This document shows positions 46,905 to 60,026 of a stretch of DNA of 64,000 nucleotides, piece by piece. The number at the start of each line of letters is the position of its first letter. The stretch's first letter is position 1. The notes beneath the pieces are model-generated. The model saw nothing but the letters and a program-made list of their open reading frames with translations, did no database searches and had not been told where the DNA came from. A program made the translations under genes and the position numbers. The DNA comes from Ambrosia x helenae (taxonomy: Eukaryota; Streptophyta; Magnoliopsida; Asterales; Asteraceae): the NCBI GenBank assembly GCA_030844895.1, contig CM061227.1, positions 1 through 64,000 of the forward strand, given 5' to 3'.

Positions 46905-49900
46905 ATGGCCGCCGCCGCTCTCAAATCCGCCGCATTCGGTGCACGATCTTCAAATCTGATGGATACCCATTTCAATTCGGTTCGTTTTAGGAAACCCCTT
47001 TTCGGGTTTCGAGATAATATTGACCGGAAGTGGGGAATTTGTATGTGCAAGGTGGAAGCTTGAAAAACAGAGGAGGGGTTGTAGAGGGTGGAAAAAGAAG
47101 AGGATGGGGGGTGGTGAGGTGTACTGCAGAGGGGATAGAGAGGGGAATGCTGGGAACGAGAGGGCATGAGGGTAATTTTGCTATGCCTGAGAGGTTAAAG
47201 GTGGTGGCTTTGATGGCTTGTGTCATGTGTTTGTGTAATGCTGATAGAGTTGTTATGTCTGTGGCTATTGTTCCTCTTGCTGCTAAACATGGGTGGAGCA
47301 GCTCTTTTTTGGGGATTGTGCAGGTAATATTTAATAAAAGGATTACTGATTTTGTTTGAATGTGCTTAATTTGTTGTTTATTTCATGGTTTATGCTCCAA
47401 GTGTTAGGCTTTAGGGTTTAGCTTGTTTTATGTTTATAGATTTGGGGTGTTTGGCTTTGTCTCAATAAGAAAGAATTAGGATCTGCCCACAAATTTGACA
47501 CTTTGACCATCGCCAATACAACGCCTGTGAGGGCGCTAAGTTTGTCGCCACCTAGGAGAGAGGGATGGGTGAAAGATCTTCGGGAAAGCGGGCGGTGGCG
47601 GGCAGGTTTTGTGAGAGGGGAGGGAGGAGAAAGGGCATCCTGCTCTTGAAGATGGAGGGGCAGCCAACGTGGAGCCAGGGAGCCCGCCCGTGAAGTTGGT
47701 AGCATTGCGATGGTTTTTTAGTAAAAATAATGGCAATATGTTTGTTGAATTGTATGGTCAATTTTATGATGCATGTTTATTGAGGTTTTCAAGCCTTTGG
47801 TGAAGACTAAGATTCAATCTTTGTGGTTGGTGGAGTTTAAAAGGAAGGTTGGTTGCACCCACCTGAGGAATATTACAAGATTTGAAAGATATGGGTCCAA
47901 TCATCATACTAAATATATCAAATGTAAAAGTCAGATTGCTAGTCAACTGAGTAACATAAATTTTGAGACTCAAATTATGAGGATCTTTTAAACTAATGTT
48001 AATTACCTAATCCCATCAATAATTTGAGTAAAAATGATATCTGATTAATTCAAACCATAAGTTATTATAATAGTATGAATTTTAAAAAATCATTAGCAGC
48101 CATGTCTTTGTAAAAATAGAATTGGACTTTGAAATTAAGTTTTGATGACATCACCAATACTTTATACATGTATACTTTTCAAGGACCCATAGTGCCTCTT
48201 TAGTCTTTACCTACCCTTACAATTTGTTCTATATAGAAATCTGGAAAAGTCAAGTATTATTTCATTATTTTATCATATCAACAAATACAATTCTACATTT
48301 TTTAGTAAGAACACCCAAATATAAAATACTAGAGTTTTGGCCAAAATTTGTGTAACAGAAATAAAATGCATACTTGGGTGGCCTGTAGAATCATTTCTAT
48401 ACATGACTGATGAGTGGCCTTAATGAAAAAAAAAAAAAAAAAGAATAATGAGTGGCATCCACATACCTTATCCCTATAAAGGATATGAAACTTCTAGTCT
48501 TTACACACTGTAGTGGCCTTAGATTAGTAATCTATAGTGCTTTCTATGAAGGTGGTAATAAAGAATTAGGGATGGAACAATAATGAAAACCCAAAAACAT
48601 CGTTAGTTATAGTAAATTTTGTTGCAAGTTTACTTCATGTTTAGGGCTACAAGCATCCAAAGCTAACATTTATGTGCTTTTTTTTTTTATGAATAGTCGT
48701 CTTTTTTATGGGGATACATTTTTTCATCTGTCATTGGTGGAGCGTTGGTGGATAAATATGGCGGGAAACGAGTGATAGCTTGGGGTGTATTCTTGTGGTC
48801 TTTAGCAACACTTATTACTCCATGGGCAGCAAATCATTCAACATTGGCCCTTTTAGTAGTGCGAGCGTTCTTTGGGCTTGCTGAAGGTGTTGCTATGCCT
48901 TCAATGAACATCATTTTATCGAGGTGAATATTATTGCTTAGTACTTTTATATCCCCCAATGATCACATACTAAGTGTTTAAGTGGAGCTTTATTTTTTGT
49001 CTTTTACATTTTGATTTTGCTCCTTCTAAGCACGGTAATTATGAATGTCAGATACTAAATGAATATTAGCTTTAATTTTTCCAAAAACGTTTTCTTGTTA
49101 GTTTATAAATGTCACTATCCAAGAAAGTTATGTTTTAATAAACAAAGAAATATATTAGTTCCATAGTTGTTAAAAGCCATCGCCTCTTGCGCCTAGGCCC
49201 ATTTTTTAGGCGAGGCGATGCATTTGCGCTTTGAGTCGAGGAAATTGCGCTTTAATTCTCCAGGTGATGCTTTAGGCGCAGATTTCAGCTAGATTCCCAA
49301 ATTCCAAAGAGTTTCCAGCCAAATGGGTTAAATTATGGCTAGATTTCAACCAGATTTCTACTTTTATTTAAGGAAAACTACTTCTATCCATTAATAGATC
49401 AATATCTAAAACTTTTGATACTAACTAGATGAAAAATAGTATTATTTTAATATATTTTTACTTTATTTTCTTGCTCGCTTTTTTTATCTCAGGCCCTCGC
49501 TTTTTTTTGCGCCTTGCGCCTAGGCCCCAGGCGAGGCCTATGCGCCTTGAGTGCGCCTAACGCCTTTGATAACTATGATTAGTTCTAAGGATGGTAGGCC
49601 GGTGGCTGATTTAAAATATTGTGACACGTTTTTAATTGACTTTTTATAATATTGTTACTCTAATTATATAAAAAAAAATTCGAAATAAACAGTTAGACTT
49701 AGTTGAAATTCACCCAAATTACTTTTGTTGGATCATTTTATTTAAAATAATTGGTTATTATTGATAATAAAATAGTTTTTTTTAATCCTATTTAACACTC
49801 TTTGTTTATTGAGAAGTAACAAAAAAAAAACTGGTCAAATGGTGTTTTGGCTCGATCCAGATCTGATCTGCCCATTTTGGGTACTTATAGCTAGTTAGTT

Positions 49901-52503
49901 AGTTTGTTTGTATGCTTGCCAGCTTCCTCAAATGATGCCCTTTCTATTTATATTTCGTACTTGCACAAGTAAATAATTACTTTCGAAGCTAAAAGTTGTG
50001 CATATATATCTCTGTTTTAGGTGGTTTCCATGTAACGAGCGAGCTACAGCCGTTGGTTTATCTATGGGTGGATTTCACCTTGGGAATGTTGTGGGATTGG
50101 TTCTAGCACCTATAATGATGTCATCAATGGGGCTTTCGGGCCCATTCTTTCTTTTCTCATCTCTCGGGCTTCTATGGCTAACAACATGGACAGCTCGGGT
50201 TACAAATGACCCACAAGATAGTAGTTCAATAAGCAGCTCTGAATTGAGATTAATTCAAGAAGGGAAGTCAAATGCTCCTCCTCCAAACAAGGGAGAACTC
50301 CCTCCATTACGCCTATTGTTGTCTAAAATGCCCACCTGGGCAAATTATTTTTGCTAACATTACTAACAATTGGGTGAGTTCCATTATTATTTTCACGGGC
50401 CAATTTCTTATATATTACTCCAAATGTTCCACATTTCATAATATCATATTTATCTTTCAAATACTAAAAGCATCATATCGATCTGTTATATAGTAAATAA
50501 AATACAATCATATGGTTATAACAAGGTGTTCCACTGAATAGACGAAGAGAACATTATGCACTGGATAATATCATATTTTTATTGTTTTGAAAGGATGATC
50601 ATCATCATCATCATACTCGGTTAATCCCACCTATAGCAAGGCTAAGGTAGGGTCTGAGGAGGGTAAGATGTAGACAGCCTTACCTCTACCCTAAGAATAG
50701 AGAGGCTGCTTCCATGAGACCCCCGGCTCGATGTGGTGTGGTATCAACTATCAAGCCTTGGACATAAGGCACAGAACACTTAGCAATCGGGACAAACCAC
50801 ATCAGTGCATGTACCCCTTTGTCTTTTGGCTATCAACGCCACCACATGATGCATGATTAACCGTCCATCATTTTTAACGTTATTTTCACAAAATTAGTAA
50901 AATAACGTTAAAAACTAGTGCAACTTTACTTTTGCCCCCCGAGGGCCACACATATATACATTATATGCGCACACCGTAAGTGGGGCGTAGAAAGGATGAA
51001 AATGATATTATGAAATTTAGAAGAATATATATAAAAATCCTGTTTTGATTTGGTTCTGTTATTATTGTTGCTTCAAGTGTTTATGATGTATTTAAATATT
51101 TGCAGGGATACTTTGTTCTCCTCTCGTGGATGCCTGTTTATTTTAAAACCGTGAGTATTGATTCCTTTCTATTCTTGAGCTACACTTCATAATGTATAAT
51201 GCCTGATAGAGGTTGCAAAATAAGCAGGTCAAACAGACGTGTTTGGTAATGGGTCAAGACATGTCTATATGTCTACTAGATATACACATGCATCCCGTAT
51301 AAGCTTTTGCAGTATAAAAGATATAAAAAAATCCAGTTTTGAATACTACATCATTCAAACTTGGTTATTAATCTGTGACTTTTTATTTCTAACTTGTCTT
51401 TATTTCTTTGTGATAAATAGGTGTTTAATGTTAACTTAAAGCAAGCAGCTTGGTTTAGTGCACTCCCATGGGGAACAATGGCTTTCTCAGGGTATGTTGC
51501 AGGTGCTGCTTCTGATTATTTACTAAAAGCAGGATACTCATTGACTTTTGCCAGAAAAGCCATGCAGGTAACTTTTATTTATATCACTAATTTTATTCTC
51601 TTTTTTTTTTTGGGACCAGAAAAACGCATCCAAGAGAGTGAAACGAGCAGATTGTTTATGTTCATAGAAACAGTTTGTGTGTATTTTTATCTGATTAGCT
51701 GATAAAAATATACAATACTGTTGTTGTAAGGGTGAAATAAAATTACTTGAGAGATTTATGCTCCAATTTTACAACATTGTCTTTGTTTTCCTTTAAAAAT
51801 GCGTATTTTACTATTTAGGTAATTTTATCTGATAAGTTCTTAAATATCAATTATTTGTCACACCTAAAATAATAAGGATTTATCATACTCTCATAATATC
51901 TGATTATTGTTATCATATAAATTGATTGAATCATGGTGAATTTGACAGTCAATTGGTTTCATTGGGCCGGGATTGGCTTTGCTTTGCTTAAATTATGCCA
52001 AGTCACCAGTGGTTGCATCTGTGTTCCTCACAGTGGCACTCAGCTTGAGCTCTTTCAGTCAAGCTGGTTTCTTGTTAAATATGCAAGTAAGATTAGATTA
52101 ATCTGCCATTCCTATTCTTTTATTTTTAGTATTATTTATTTATCTATTATTTTATTTGTTCTAGTTTGGTCCTCAAACACAAACTTATTTATTCCTTTTC
52201 CGCTTCTTTTATTAGGATATTGCACCGCAGTATGCAGGATTTCTCCATGGTATGTATTTTCAAAGTATTATATCGTATGCGTGTTTGTGTAACCATGTTT
52301 TTCAGAAATTGATATTATCTTTCAAATAAACAGGAATTTCAAACTCTGCTGGGACATTGGCTGCAATAATCAGCACAATTGGGACAGGCTACTTTGTGCA
52401 GTGGCTGGGATCATTTCAAGCTTTCTTAACCGTTACAGCAGGCCTGTATTTCGTCACAGCTATATTTTGGAACCTTTTTGCAACCGGTGAACGAGTCTTT
52501 TAG
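46905..52503 (+). CDS. PHT4-type plastid anion/phosphate transporter, 8 exons
   Basis: Major facilitator superfamily, 12 helices, PHT4/ANTR clade, probably in a plastid membrane. Exons: 46905-47323, 48697-48923, 50021-50373, 51106-51150, 51421-51567, 51949-52086, 52216-52249, 52334-52503, about 510 residues. Motifs: MACVMCLCNADRVVMSVAIV, SSFLWGYIFSSVIGGALVDK, FFGLAEGVAMPSMN, RWFPCNERATAVGLSMGGFH, LKQAAWFSALPW, LSLSSFSQAGFLLNMQ, end FATGERVF. It resembles PHT4;5 most as I remember it. The ATG in CACCATGGCC opens an Ala/Ser-rich transit peptide (MAAAALKSAAFGARSSNLMD), but that frame stops at about 47069 and the conserved part continues in another frame, implying one lost base. Exon 3 has one extra A at 50342-50344. 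The alternative internal start near 47147 would lack a transit peptide. Introns hold a MITE and a SINE-like copy. Confidence 0.9.
49162..49577. mobile_element. hAT-type MITE, 416 bp, in a transporter intron
   Basis: Ends are CATAGTTGTTAAAAGCC and the inverse of CATAGTTATCAAAGGCG. The exact 8-bp duplication is ATTAGTTC (49154-49161, 49578-49585). The interior is rich in TGCGCCTAGG and CGAGGC words. It lies in the second intron of the PHT4-type gene. Confidence 0.93.
50599..50989 (-). mobile_element. SINE-like retroposon, copy 2
   Basis: Flanked by an exact 10-bp duplication GAAAGGATGA (50589-50598, 50990-50999). On the minus strand it runs from TACGCCCCACTTACGG to a TGATGATGATGAT tail. It is clearly homologous to 31103-31481 along its whole length. 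It lies in the third intron of the PHT4-type gene, antisense to it. I could not place convincing pol III A and B boxes. Confidence 0.87.
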
Positions 52504-54283
52504 ATTATTATACTAATACTAGAAAAAGTAAAGAACAAAATGAATCCAAAACATGTTACAGAAACTATATTTATTGATAGGGAGGTCAAGTTTAGTGATT
52601 CTTTTGTGTATACATGTATTAAGATCAAGGCTGGAGCCTTTAATACTATAGGAACTTGGAAAGAATATTTATTTGATTTTTGTATTATTTTGTGAAATAA
52701 TTCTGAGATTTATAAATGGGAAATTACACATTTGGTATTTGGTCCTCACTGTTTCAAACATAACACATTCAATCCTGGTAGTTAAGATTTATGCTATTTG
52801 TTATGAAACAACCAAAATTCCTTTGCATCATCACCGTCCTCAAACACAACACTAAAGGAACTGGATCAACAAACCCCACTCTTTTAACATCAGATAATCA
52901 AACCACCACAATTTCTAACAAATTGACAAGGATTGCCCACCTCAATTGCACTAAACATTAATGTTAATAAGCTATGGTCACTAATAATTGATAAACAACA
53001 TTCCCAAGTGGATTAAGAAATTGAAACACCTCAACAAAGTAAGCAACAGATTCTAAAACCGAATAGAGGTGAAAGTATTGATGGCCCCTTGTTTTAAAAA
53101 GCGCTTGGACCTCCCGTGCATTATGATCCCAAAACTTTAAAGATGTTATGGAGGGTTTAAAAGTCATCGGTGCTGGAACGCTACAATTGCTTGCGCAACT
53201 CGCGCGTATCAGGCATGCGTGGCATTCTTCGCTAAAAATTACTAAAATATCATTTATAGATAATTTTGAACCTGTTCAACTTTTAAACACTAATATATAA
53301 GATATTCTCATCATCTACGGCCAAGTTTTCAATTGATAGAGTAAATTGTTTGAATACTCAAACCTATTGATCTATCAATGGTCAAATTTGTTTAATCATA
53401 TTTGAAAAACTCAAACCCATTGCAAACGGTGGTCTAATTAGTTCAAATATTGGTCAACTGCGTAAGGCACCGAATCAAACCTGCATCACACATCAAATCG
53501 CATCACATACACATCATGGAATTGCATCACCTCAATTACAACGAGGATGCGATCCCATCACCCAATCATGTGCATCGCATATCATGCGATCCTAACCATT
53601 ATAAAACCGAGGGTGGGGCATACAGTTCAGTGATGACCAAACTAGCAAAATATCAATGACCCAAACAGGGATTTCTTTTATTTCATTTCCTTGTTGCAAC
53701 CAAGCCCACAAAATCAACCATAGATCTGAATGATTCCGAAGATTATGGGATCACATCCTTCGTGACGTCGTTGCAGAGAAAAGACAGAGAGAGAGAGATA
53801 GTAAGGGGGCGACATGAGATGGGTGGCTGATCGGAGACGTGAAGGAAGATAGGGGATGTTAGTTGTTTATTAAACTTTATTAATTTATTTTGTTTTCTTA
53901 ATATCAAAGGTATTATGGTAATCTTGTAAAAAATTAACAAAGTTTCAACACCAAGTTAGCATCAAAGTGTGAAAGTGGTGACCGAAGATGCAACTCTCCT
54001 GCTGCCTATGGGAGAAAATCCATAAAAAAAGATACACTACTTGGTCAAATTAATAAAATAAACATGTTTGTTTATCCAAACATTAAAATTTGATTATTGC
54101 AAACATCAAATCCAATACAACCCTGAAGTACATTAGCCAACTTAAAAAAGAAGAGAAAGTATGATGCTATTTATAACAATGTTCCCTATTAATTTGTTGA
54201 GAAATTAAAACAACAGAAATAAATTTGACCTCTAAAGTCAAAGTCAACCTCAAAATCGAAAAGCTTCCTTGATCAAACTTACA
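52504..54283. other. Convergent intergenic region
   Basis: The 3' ends of the transporter and the carboxylase face each other here. 53085-53230 begins CTTGTTTTAAAAAGCGC like the left end of the 26361 MITE, but no right end or duplication was found. 53490-53600 is rich in CATCGCAT/ATGCGA words. No gene is seen. Confidence 0.5.
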
Positions 54284-57200
54284 TCATGCATAAATTGGTT
54301 CCTTGATCAAACTTCCATTAGATCCAACCGAAAGTTCGGCAAGTTCTGCCTGCAATTGTTCATACTTCTCTTTTACTGCTGCCGAACTCATTATGTCAGC
54401 AACATCTTGCTTAATTTGCTGCTGCAAACCCTCAATCTTCTCCTTTGATTCCTTACTAGCGACATTTTTGTCTTTTACAATCTCCAATTTCAATATCTCA
54501 ATTCTCTTCTTCAAATCCGGGGTTGATTCGATAACATCTTCAATTATCTGATTAATTTCTGCATTAAGTTCATCAACCTTGGCCTTAATCATCGACCTTG
54601 AAGTTTTATCAACTTTTGAAGTAACATGAACACCCGAAGATTCAAGCGCATTAACGAATTCAGATTCAACTTGTTCTTTAACTTGTAGAACTTTCTCTTT
54701 AAGTTCTTGATCAAGTTCTTCAATGGTAGACACCCCAGATTTTTCGATTTCAGCCTTCAAATTCTGAATGTTCTGCTTCAAGGTTGGCTTTTCCAAAACC
54801 TCTTTGAACTTCTCATTAACTTTAGCCTTTAAAGGAAGGGTCTTTTTGTAATTTTCAGCAAACATTTTAGCTTCGGTAATTTCCTTTAACAAGCTTAGCT
54901 TATACTTCAGCCTTCCATAGTTGGGAGCCGTTGCTAAATTCTCATTAAACTCGTTCTTTAACTTTTCAAGATTCTCGATTTGACCAGAGGTCAACTGTTC
55001 GTTCTCGGCTTTTGAAAATTCTTCACGCAATTTACTTAGTTTTTCTTCAATCCCCAAAGCTTTGGCTGCCTCGGAAAATTCATAGTTAATCTCTCTTTGC
55101 AGCTTTTCAATCAGCCCGTTTTGATCCATGTTTATTGAAGATGTTTCTTTTGCTTTCAAAATTTGCTCTTTTAATTTGTTAACTTCACCCTGCAACACTT
55201 TGTCTGAAACAAGTCCGGGTCGTGGTTCTTCTTTTCTTTTCATGTTTACTTTCCTTTCCGGTCAACAGGTAGTCCCTCTTGAAACCCACCAATCTTGCGA
55301 AATTTGAGCATTCTATGTCTTAGTAAGTCTTCTGTCCCCATCTTTTCGAGCTCCTGTATAATTGGAACATATATGTAAGCATAAATAGAGCGTAAAAGGC
55401 CTTTAAATTATTACAGAACCGAGTTCAAATACTCACGTCCATTGATTCGAGAATGGTCTTTTTTATTTGCAGTGAGGTCCAGTGTGGATCAGCATGCGCA
55501 CCGCCAAGTGGTTCCTGAAATTATGGTTAAAAAGGTTGCTCTCAGGCTCATAAAGATTAGAGGTGGGGAATTCAGTCCAGACGGGTAATTTTTGTATGGT
55601 CAAAACAGGTCAGGTCAGGTGGGTTGTCTTGAAACACTTGTTGCATATTACAGTACATAAATAGTCTGTGCTAAATACAATTACAGAACAATAATTTCGA
55701 TATAAGTATAATTTTTTAAATGCAGTGATTATGTCTGTTGTATGCAACTATGCATTAACAAATAACAATACATTCTAGGTGACATTCACCCATTCTTTTT
55801 AGGCTATTTTTTTTATTTAACCATTTGACCCATTAGAGACAAAACACAGCCTAAATCTACCGGTTCATAAGTATATGAGATTTTTTATTTTAAGCATTTG
55901 AACTAGATTGTTAGTAGTATACATTTAAGAAAAAAAAAAACATAGCATATATTTAAATATAATTTAAATTTTTTCTTAAACTCAAAAGTCAACATTCCCA
56001 ATTATTAACTAAGTCGTAAAATATCGGGTTTTCTATGTGTTGTGTTCAGAAATCTTCTTGCATAGAAACCCTAAAGGTACCGTTAATCCTTCTTATTATA
56101 TATTTTTGGGTTCGGGTAACATACCAATATTTTAGGATGACTAATAATTCACACAACTGAACCAAATTCAATAAGCATGTGTGCATAAAAATTCAAGAAT
56201 CTTACAGGGATGATCCCATCAGCAATTTGTAGCTTGCAAAGCTCGTTAGCTGTGATCTTGAGCTTCTCAGCTGCCTATAAATGAGGCAAAAAAAACAATA
56301 TAAATTTTGAACATTTGATGATATACACAAATAAAGACAAATGAGAACTGTTTCACCACCTTTGGAGAGGCCTTGGCAGTCTTCCACAGAATTGCTGCAC
56401 ATGCTTCTGGACTGTACCATTGAAGAAAAAAAATTCAGGGAAAAATAACAGAAATATAATCAAGTTATGAGAAGAAACAACACGATTATCTATGCAAAAG
56501 CTTCCTACTTCAAGAAATATTAGCTTGAGTTTGAAGGTCAAGGATAGATGGGAAGAAAAAACTATAATTAGAAGCATTGCTAAAAGAACCGTCCAATTTT
56601 TCATAGAATATTAATATTAAGGATCATTCCATTTACATCATTCTCAATTTCTCACTCGTAGGATTTTGACCTTTATGTAAAATAGGTGGACCAATTAGAC
56701 GTTTTGGACGTATGTGGTCTCCAAAATGACTCTACAATTTACAAGGAAGAATAAGGATAAGACTCATAATAACTTCAACATCAAACAAAGCTCTGCATTT
56801 TTATAAAAAGTTAGAAACTTCACCTGGCAACATAGAAAACAGCATTTTCAAGCATTAGCAATTTATTAGCACAACCAATGGCTAAAGCACCACCAGAGCC
56901 ACCTTCACCCATCACAATTGAAACAATCGGTACCTTAAGACCAAACATAGTCCTCAAATTGTGGGCAATGGCTTCACCCTGCATACGAATAAATTAAGGT
57001 TTTTAACGATAACAATGATAATACATTAATAAGAATAATAAAAGCAATAATCTTTACATGTGATTCCTACATACTTGGCCTAATTCTTCTGATTTAAGGT
57101 CAGCAAATGCCCCTGGGGTGTCGATAAATGTGACAATAGGGAACCCATGGTGGTCTGCGTAGTACATCATTCTAAGAGCCTTACGGTACCTATAACAAAA

Positions 57201-58882
57201 CATAGTATTAGCATTTAAGGTCATCACATTCACATATATAATTTTGAGAGGCGTGTACATTTTGAAACAGATTATGTGATATTGACTAATCATAATTAGA
57301 TAACCATTTGTCATATAACGTGTTGCAGGGGATAGTGTGCGGATGCCATCAACTGATACTAAACACGCTAAATGATTTCACAAGCAAAAATAAACAATAT
57401 CTTACCCATGTGGTGTAGGCATTCCAAAGTTCCGTTGGATATTCTCTTTGGTATTTCTACCCTTTTGATGACCCATAAACATGAACCGCCTGCCATCTAT
57501 TGTTCCAATACCAGTCACTATTGCAGGATCATCATATCCAGCTCGGTCACCATGAAGCTCAACAAACTGTAAAATTCATACAAAAAGTCGTATTTTGTGT
57601 TTAATTCTGTCAAGTACAACTTTTAGAAGTTTTAACATTATTCATTAAAAACCTTGCCTTATCAGTAATGTTGAAGACATGATCAAGAAAAGTTGGTCTG
57701 TTTGGGTGTCGTGCAATATTAACTCGTTGTATTGGAGTCAAATGTGTATAGAGATCTTTAAGAGCCTGCAAAAATAACGGTAAAAATAAATGATAGATTG
57801 ACAAGTTGGAAAAAATAATATATGAATTAGAAGAAAGCCAGGTGATGGAAAAGGGCTTCATGTCTGGAGATGGGTGTGTAATGTCTTTGAACTTCCAACT
57901 ATAATATGAGAATATGTATATGATACTTTAGGGTGTATAAAACCGGATTTGTGTTTTGAAAGTGATTATGTGATTTTGAATAATCATAATCACTTGTAAT
58001 AGAAAGGGATGTAGGAAACATTGATTGGAGGTGCTTTTACTGTTTGACTCGCAATAATTAAATAATCATCAGATGTTTAATTGAATGTTTGACTCTGCAA
58101 AATTCTGATTATTTAAAAACACTACATAAAATGACCAAAAAGTATACATTCTTGTGAAAAAGGAGATATGTCCAGTGAGGTGGGAATATGTTTCTTGCAT
58201 CTTACTTCATAATCATATTTTCCGAAAGAAAAACTCTTACATTAAAACAAGGGTCCAATGGTCCATAATTCTCTCGAGAATGAGATTAAAAGAAAGGGTA
58301 AGCAAGTAATTTATTTTACCCTTTAATAGCCAACTCTATTGAAGCTGGTATGTAACATATCACCAGTATTTAAAAAAAATGTAATGTAATTTGACCTGCT
58401 GATATTTGTTCTCTAAAGAGATTATTTGATCACTGAAATCCAGACCAGTTTCATTAGCCATCTTTTGCACCTGCGAGCATCAAAGACAAGAAGTTTAAAG
58501 CATCTTCCACTTGAAAGTAATTAGTATTTAAAAATGTTTACATCAATGATTTTCTTCTGTAGATCCATAAGGGTTTCTCAAATTCCAAAGTAACGGGCTT
58601 TGGTTTTTCCTTCAAAGGCTTAAACGGGGAAAGATGACTAAGAACTCCACCCTTCACATTTGGATCCGGATCCTGAGGCCATGGGTACTCATGTTTTTTC
58701 ACTTTTCTTACTTTTGCAACTATATTTAAGCTGCCCTTTCTCCCGTGAGGCACATGCCCTCTGCTGCCTAATGGTTTTAGTGGTACGCCACCATTCATGG
58801 AGGTTCGAAGAAGATCAGAAGGTGAAGTTGCAGAAGATAAACTCCCAGAAAAAGTAACGGGAGGCTGAGACACCGAAGCCAT
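54284..58882 (-). CDS. CAC3: Acetyl-CoA carboxylase carboxyltransferase subunit alpha, plastidial
   Basis: Alpha-carboxyltransferase of the heteromeric plastid acetyl-CoA carboxylase. With plastid-encoded beta (accD) it moves CO2 from carboxybiotin to acetyl-CoA to form malonyl-CoA for fatty-acid synthesis. Exons: 58542-58882, 58396-58470, 57658-57765, 57406-57566, 57075-57189, 56824-56978, 56360-56411, 56206-56274, 55437-55514, 54284-55353, about 741 residues. The transit peptide starts MASVSQPPVTFSGS. Core motifs: YPWPQDPDPNVKGGVLSHLS, HLTPIQRVNIARHPNRPTFL, GHQKGRNTKENIQRNFGMPT, YYADHHGFPIVTFIDTPGAF, MGEGGSGGALAIGCANKLLM, SPEACAAILWKTAKASPK, IADGIIPEPLGGAHADPHWT. The last exon encodes the long Lys/Glu-rich coiled tail typical of plant alpha subunits. 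Missing bases near 58566-58569 (a G) and 55259-55261 (a C) break the literal frame. The third-exon donor is GC. Confidence 0.93.
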
Positions 58883-59431
58883 ATCTAGATTCAAAACAAT
58901 AGCAATTCAAAATCTTTAACCAAAAATAATAATAATGAATATCAGCATTTCAGTAGAAGTCCCACCAAATCCCAGATTAATAATAAGTAAAACAGATTAT
59001 GAAAGTCAGTAGAAATTTGCTAAAAAACACAACCAACGACATGAAATTCAAAATACAAAAGAGGCAAATGATTTGTTGACAACTAAAAAAAGAAAAGCAT
59101 AATATAATCATGTGCATGCTATACCCATATGTTAACACAAACATCTGAAACTCAATTTAAAATAATAGACTAGTCCATTTAGAATGATCAATAAAAGTAA
59201 TTAAAGAAAAGCCTAAATTTGTGGATATGTTAATTGTGTAAGAAGAAATGAAAGAGCATGGACATACATACATACATACATAAGCATTATTATTATTATT
59301 ATGTTATGGTAGCAACCAACCAACCAAAAGAGGTAGCTTGATTAGGTAATAAATGAAATCTAAAGCATCAAGAGTTGAAATTTAAAAAACACAATGCACT
59401 AAACCCAGTGAGATGAGATGAGAGGAGTACC

Positions 59432-59600
59432 TGCAATCGAAAAGATCTGAAATTGGAGACTTTGGGAGATGGGATTTTATGATCCAAGAGAGGTGGGGGG
59501 GAAGCATAGACAAGATCGTCACTGGGTTTAGTTTTGTTTTTGGGTGTTTATGTTCGATATTTCTTATGCCATTTCAGCCAGCTACCATCCCTTTGTTTCG
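59432..59600 (-). other. Candidate 5' UTR exon of the carboxyltransferase gene
   Basis: On the minus strand a CT-rich leader ends CGATTGCAG followed by GTACTCCT. The matching acceptor TTGAATCTAG lies two bases before the ATG at 58882. This gives a leader intron of about 550 bp. The start of transcription is not determined. Confidence 0.45.
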
Positions 59601-59619
59601 CAGCTCCGTGTCCGGTACC

Positions 59620-60026
59620 TAGAGATGTACAAACCGTTTTTTTTTTTCTCAAACCGGTCCGTTTTTAACCCGAACCGGTTTTTGGTGTTGAAGGTGATAC
59701 CGGTTTTTTTCTAAACCGGTTTTGAGGATCCAAAACCCCCGTTTTCCAAACCGATTAGGACCGGTTTACAAACCGATTTTTTTTTGCCAAACCGATCATC
59801 CAAAATCCAAATATATTGCCTAAATCGGTTTTTTCCTCAAAAACCGTTTTTTTTTCCCAAACCGGTTTGTTCCTAAAACCGGTTTTCAACCCGGTTCTAA
59901 TCTCCAAAACCTATAACCTATACAGAACCAGTGACTTGGGTCGGTTTGGGACCGGTTTTTGTCTAACCGGTTTTCCGGTTTTTTTCAGGTTCGGTTTTCA
60001 AAACCGGTTTTTTTTGTACACGTCTA
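59620..60026. mobile_element. TIR element built of AAACCGGTTT palindromes, 407 bp
   Basis: The ends TAGAGATGTACAAA and the inverse of TAGACGTGTACAAA match at 12 of 14. The flanks are CCGGTACC (59612-59619) and CCGTACC (60027-60033), an 8-bp duplication with one G apparently lost. The interior is a dense array of ACCGGTTT/AAACCGGT words with T runs. Probably a hAT MITE. It sits just upstream of the carboxyltransferase leader. Confidence 0.7.

Noticed and set aside
53085..53230. Left end like the 26361 MITE
   Set aside because: No inverse right end or 8-bp duplication could be found, so it was not called as an element.
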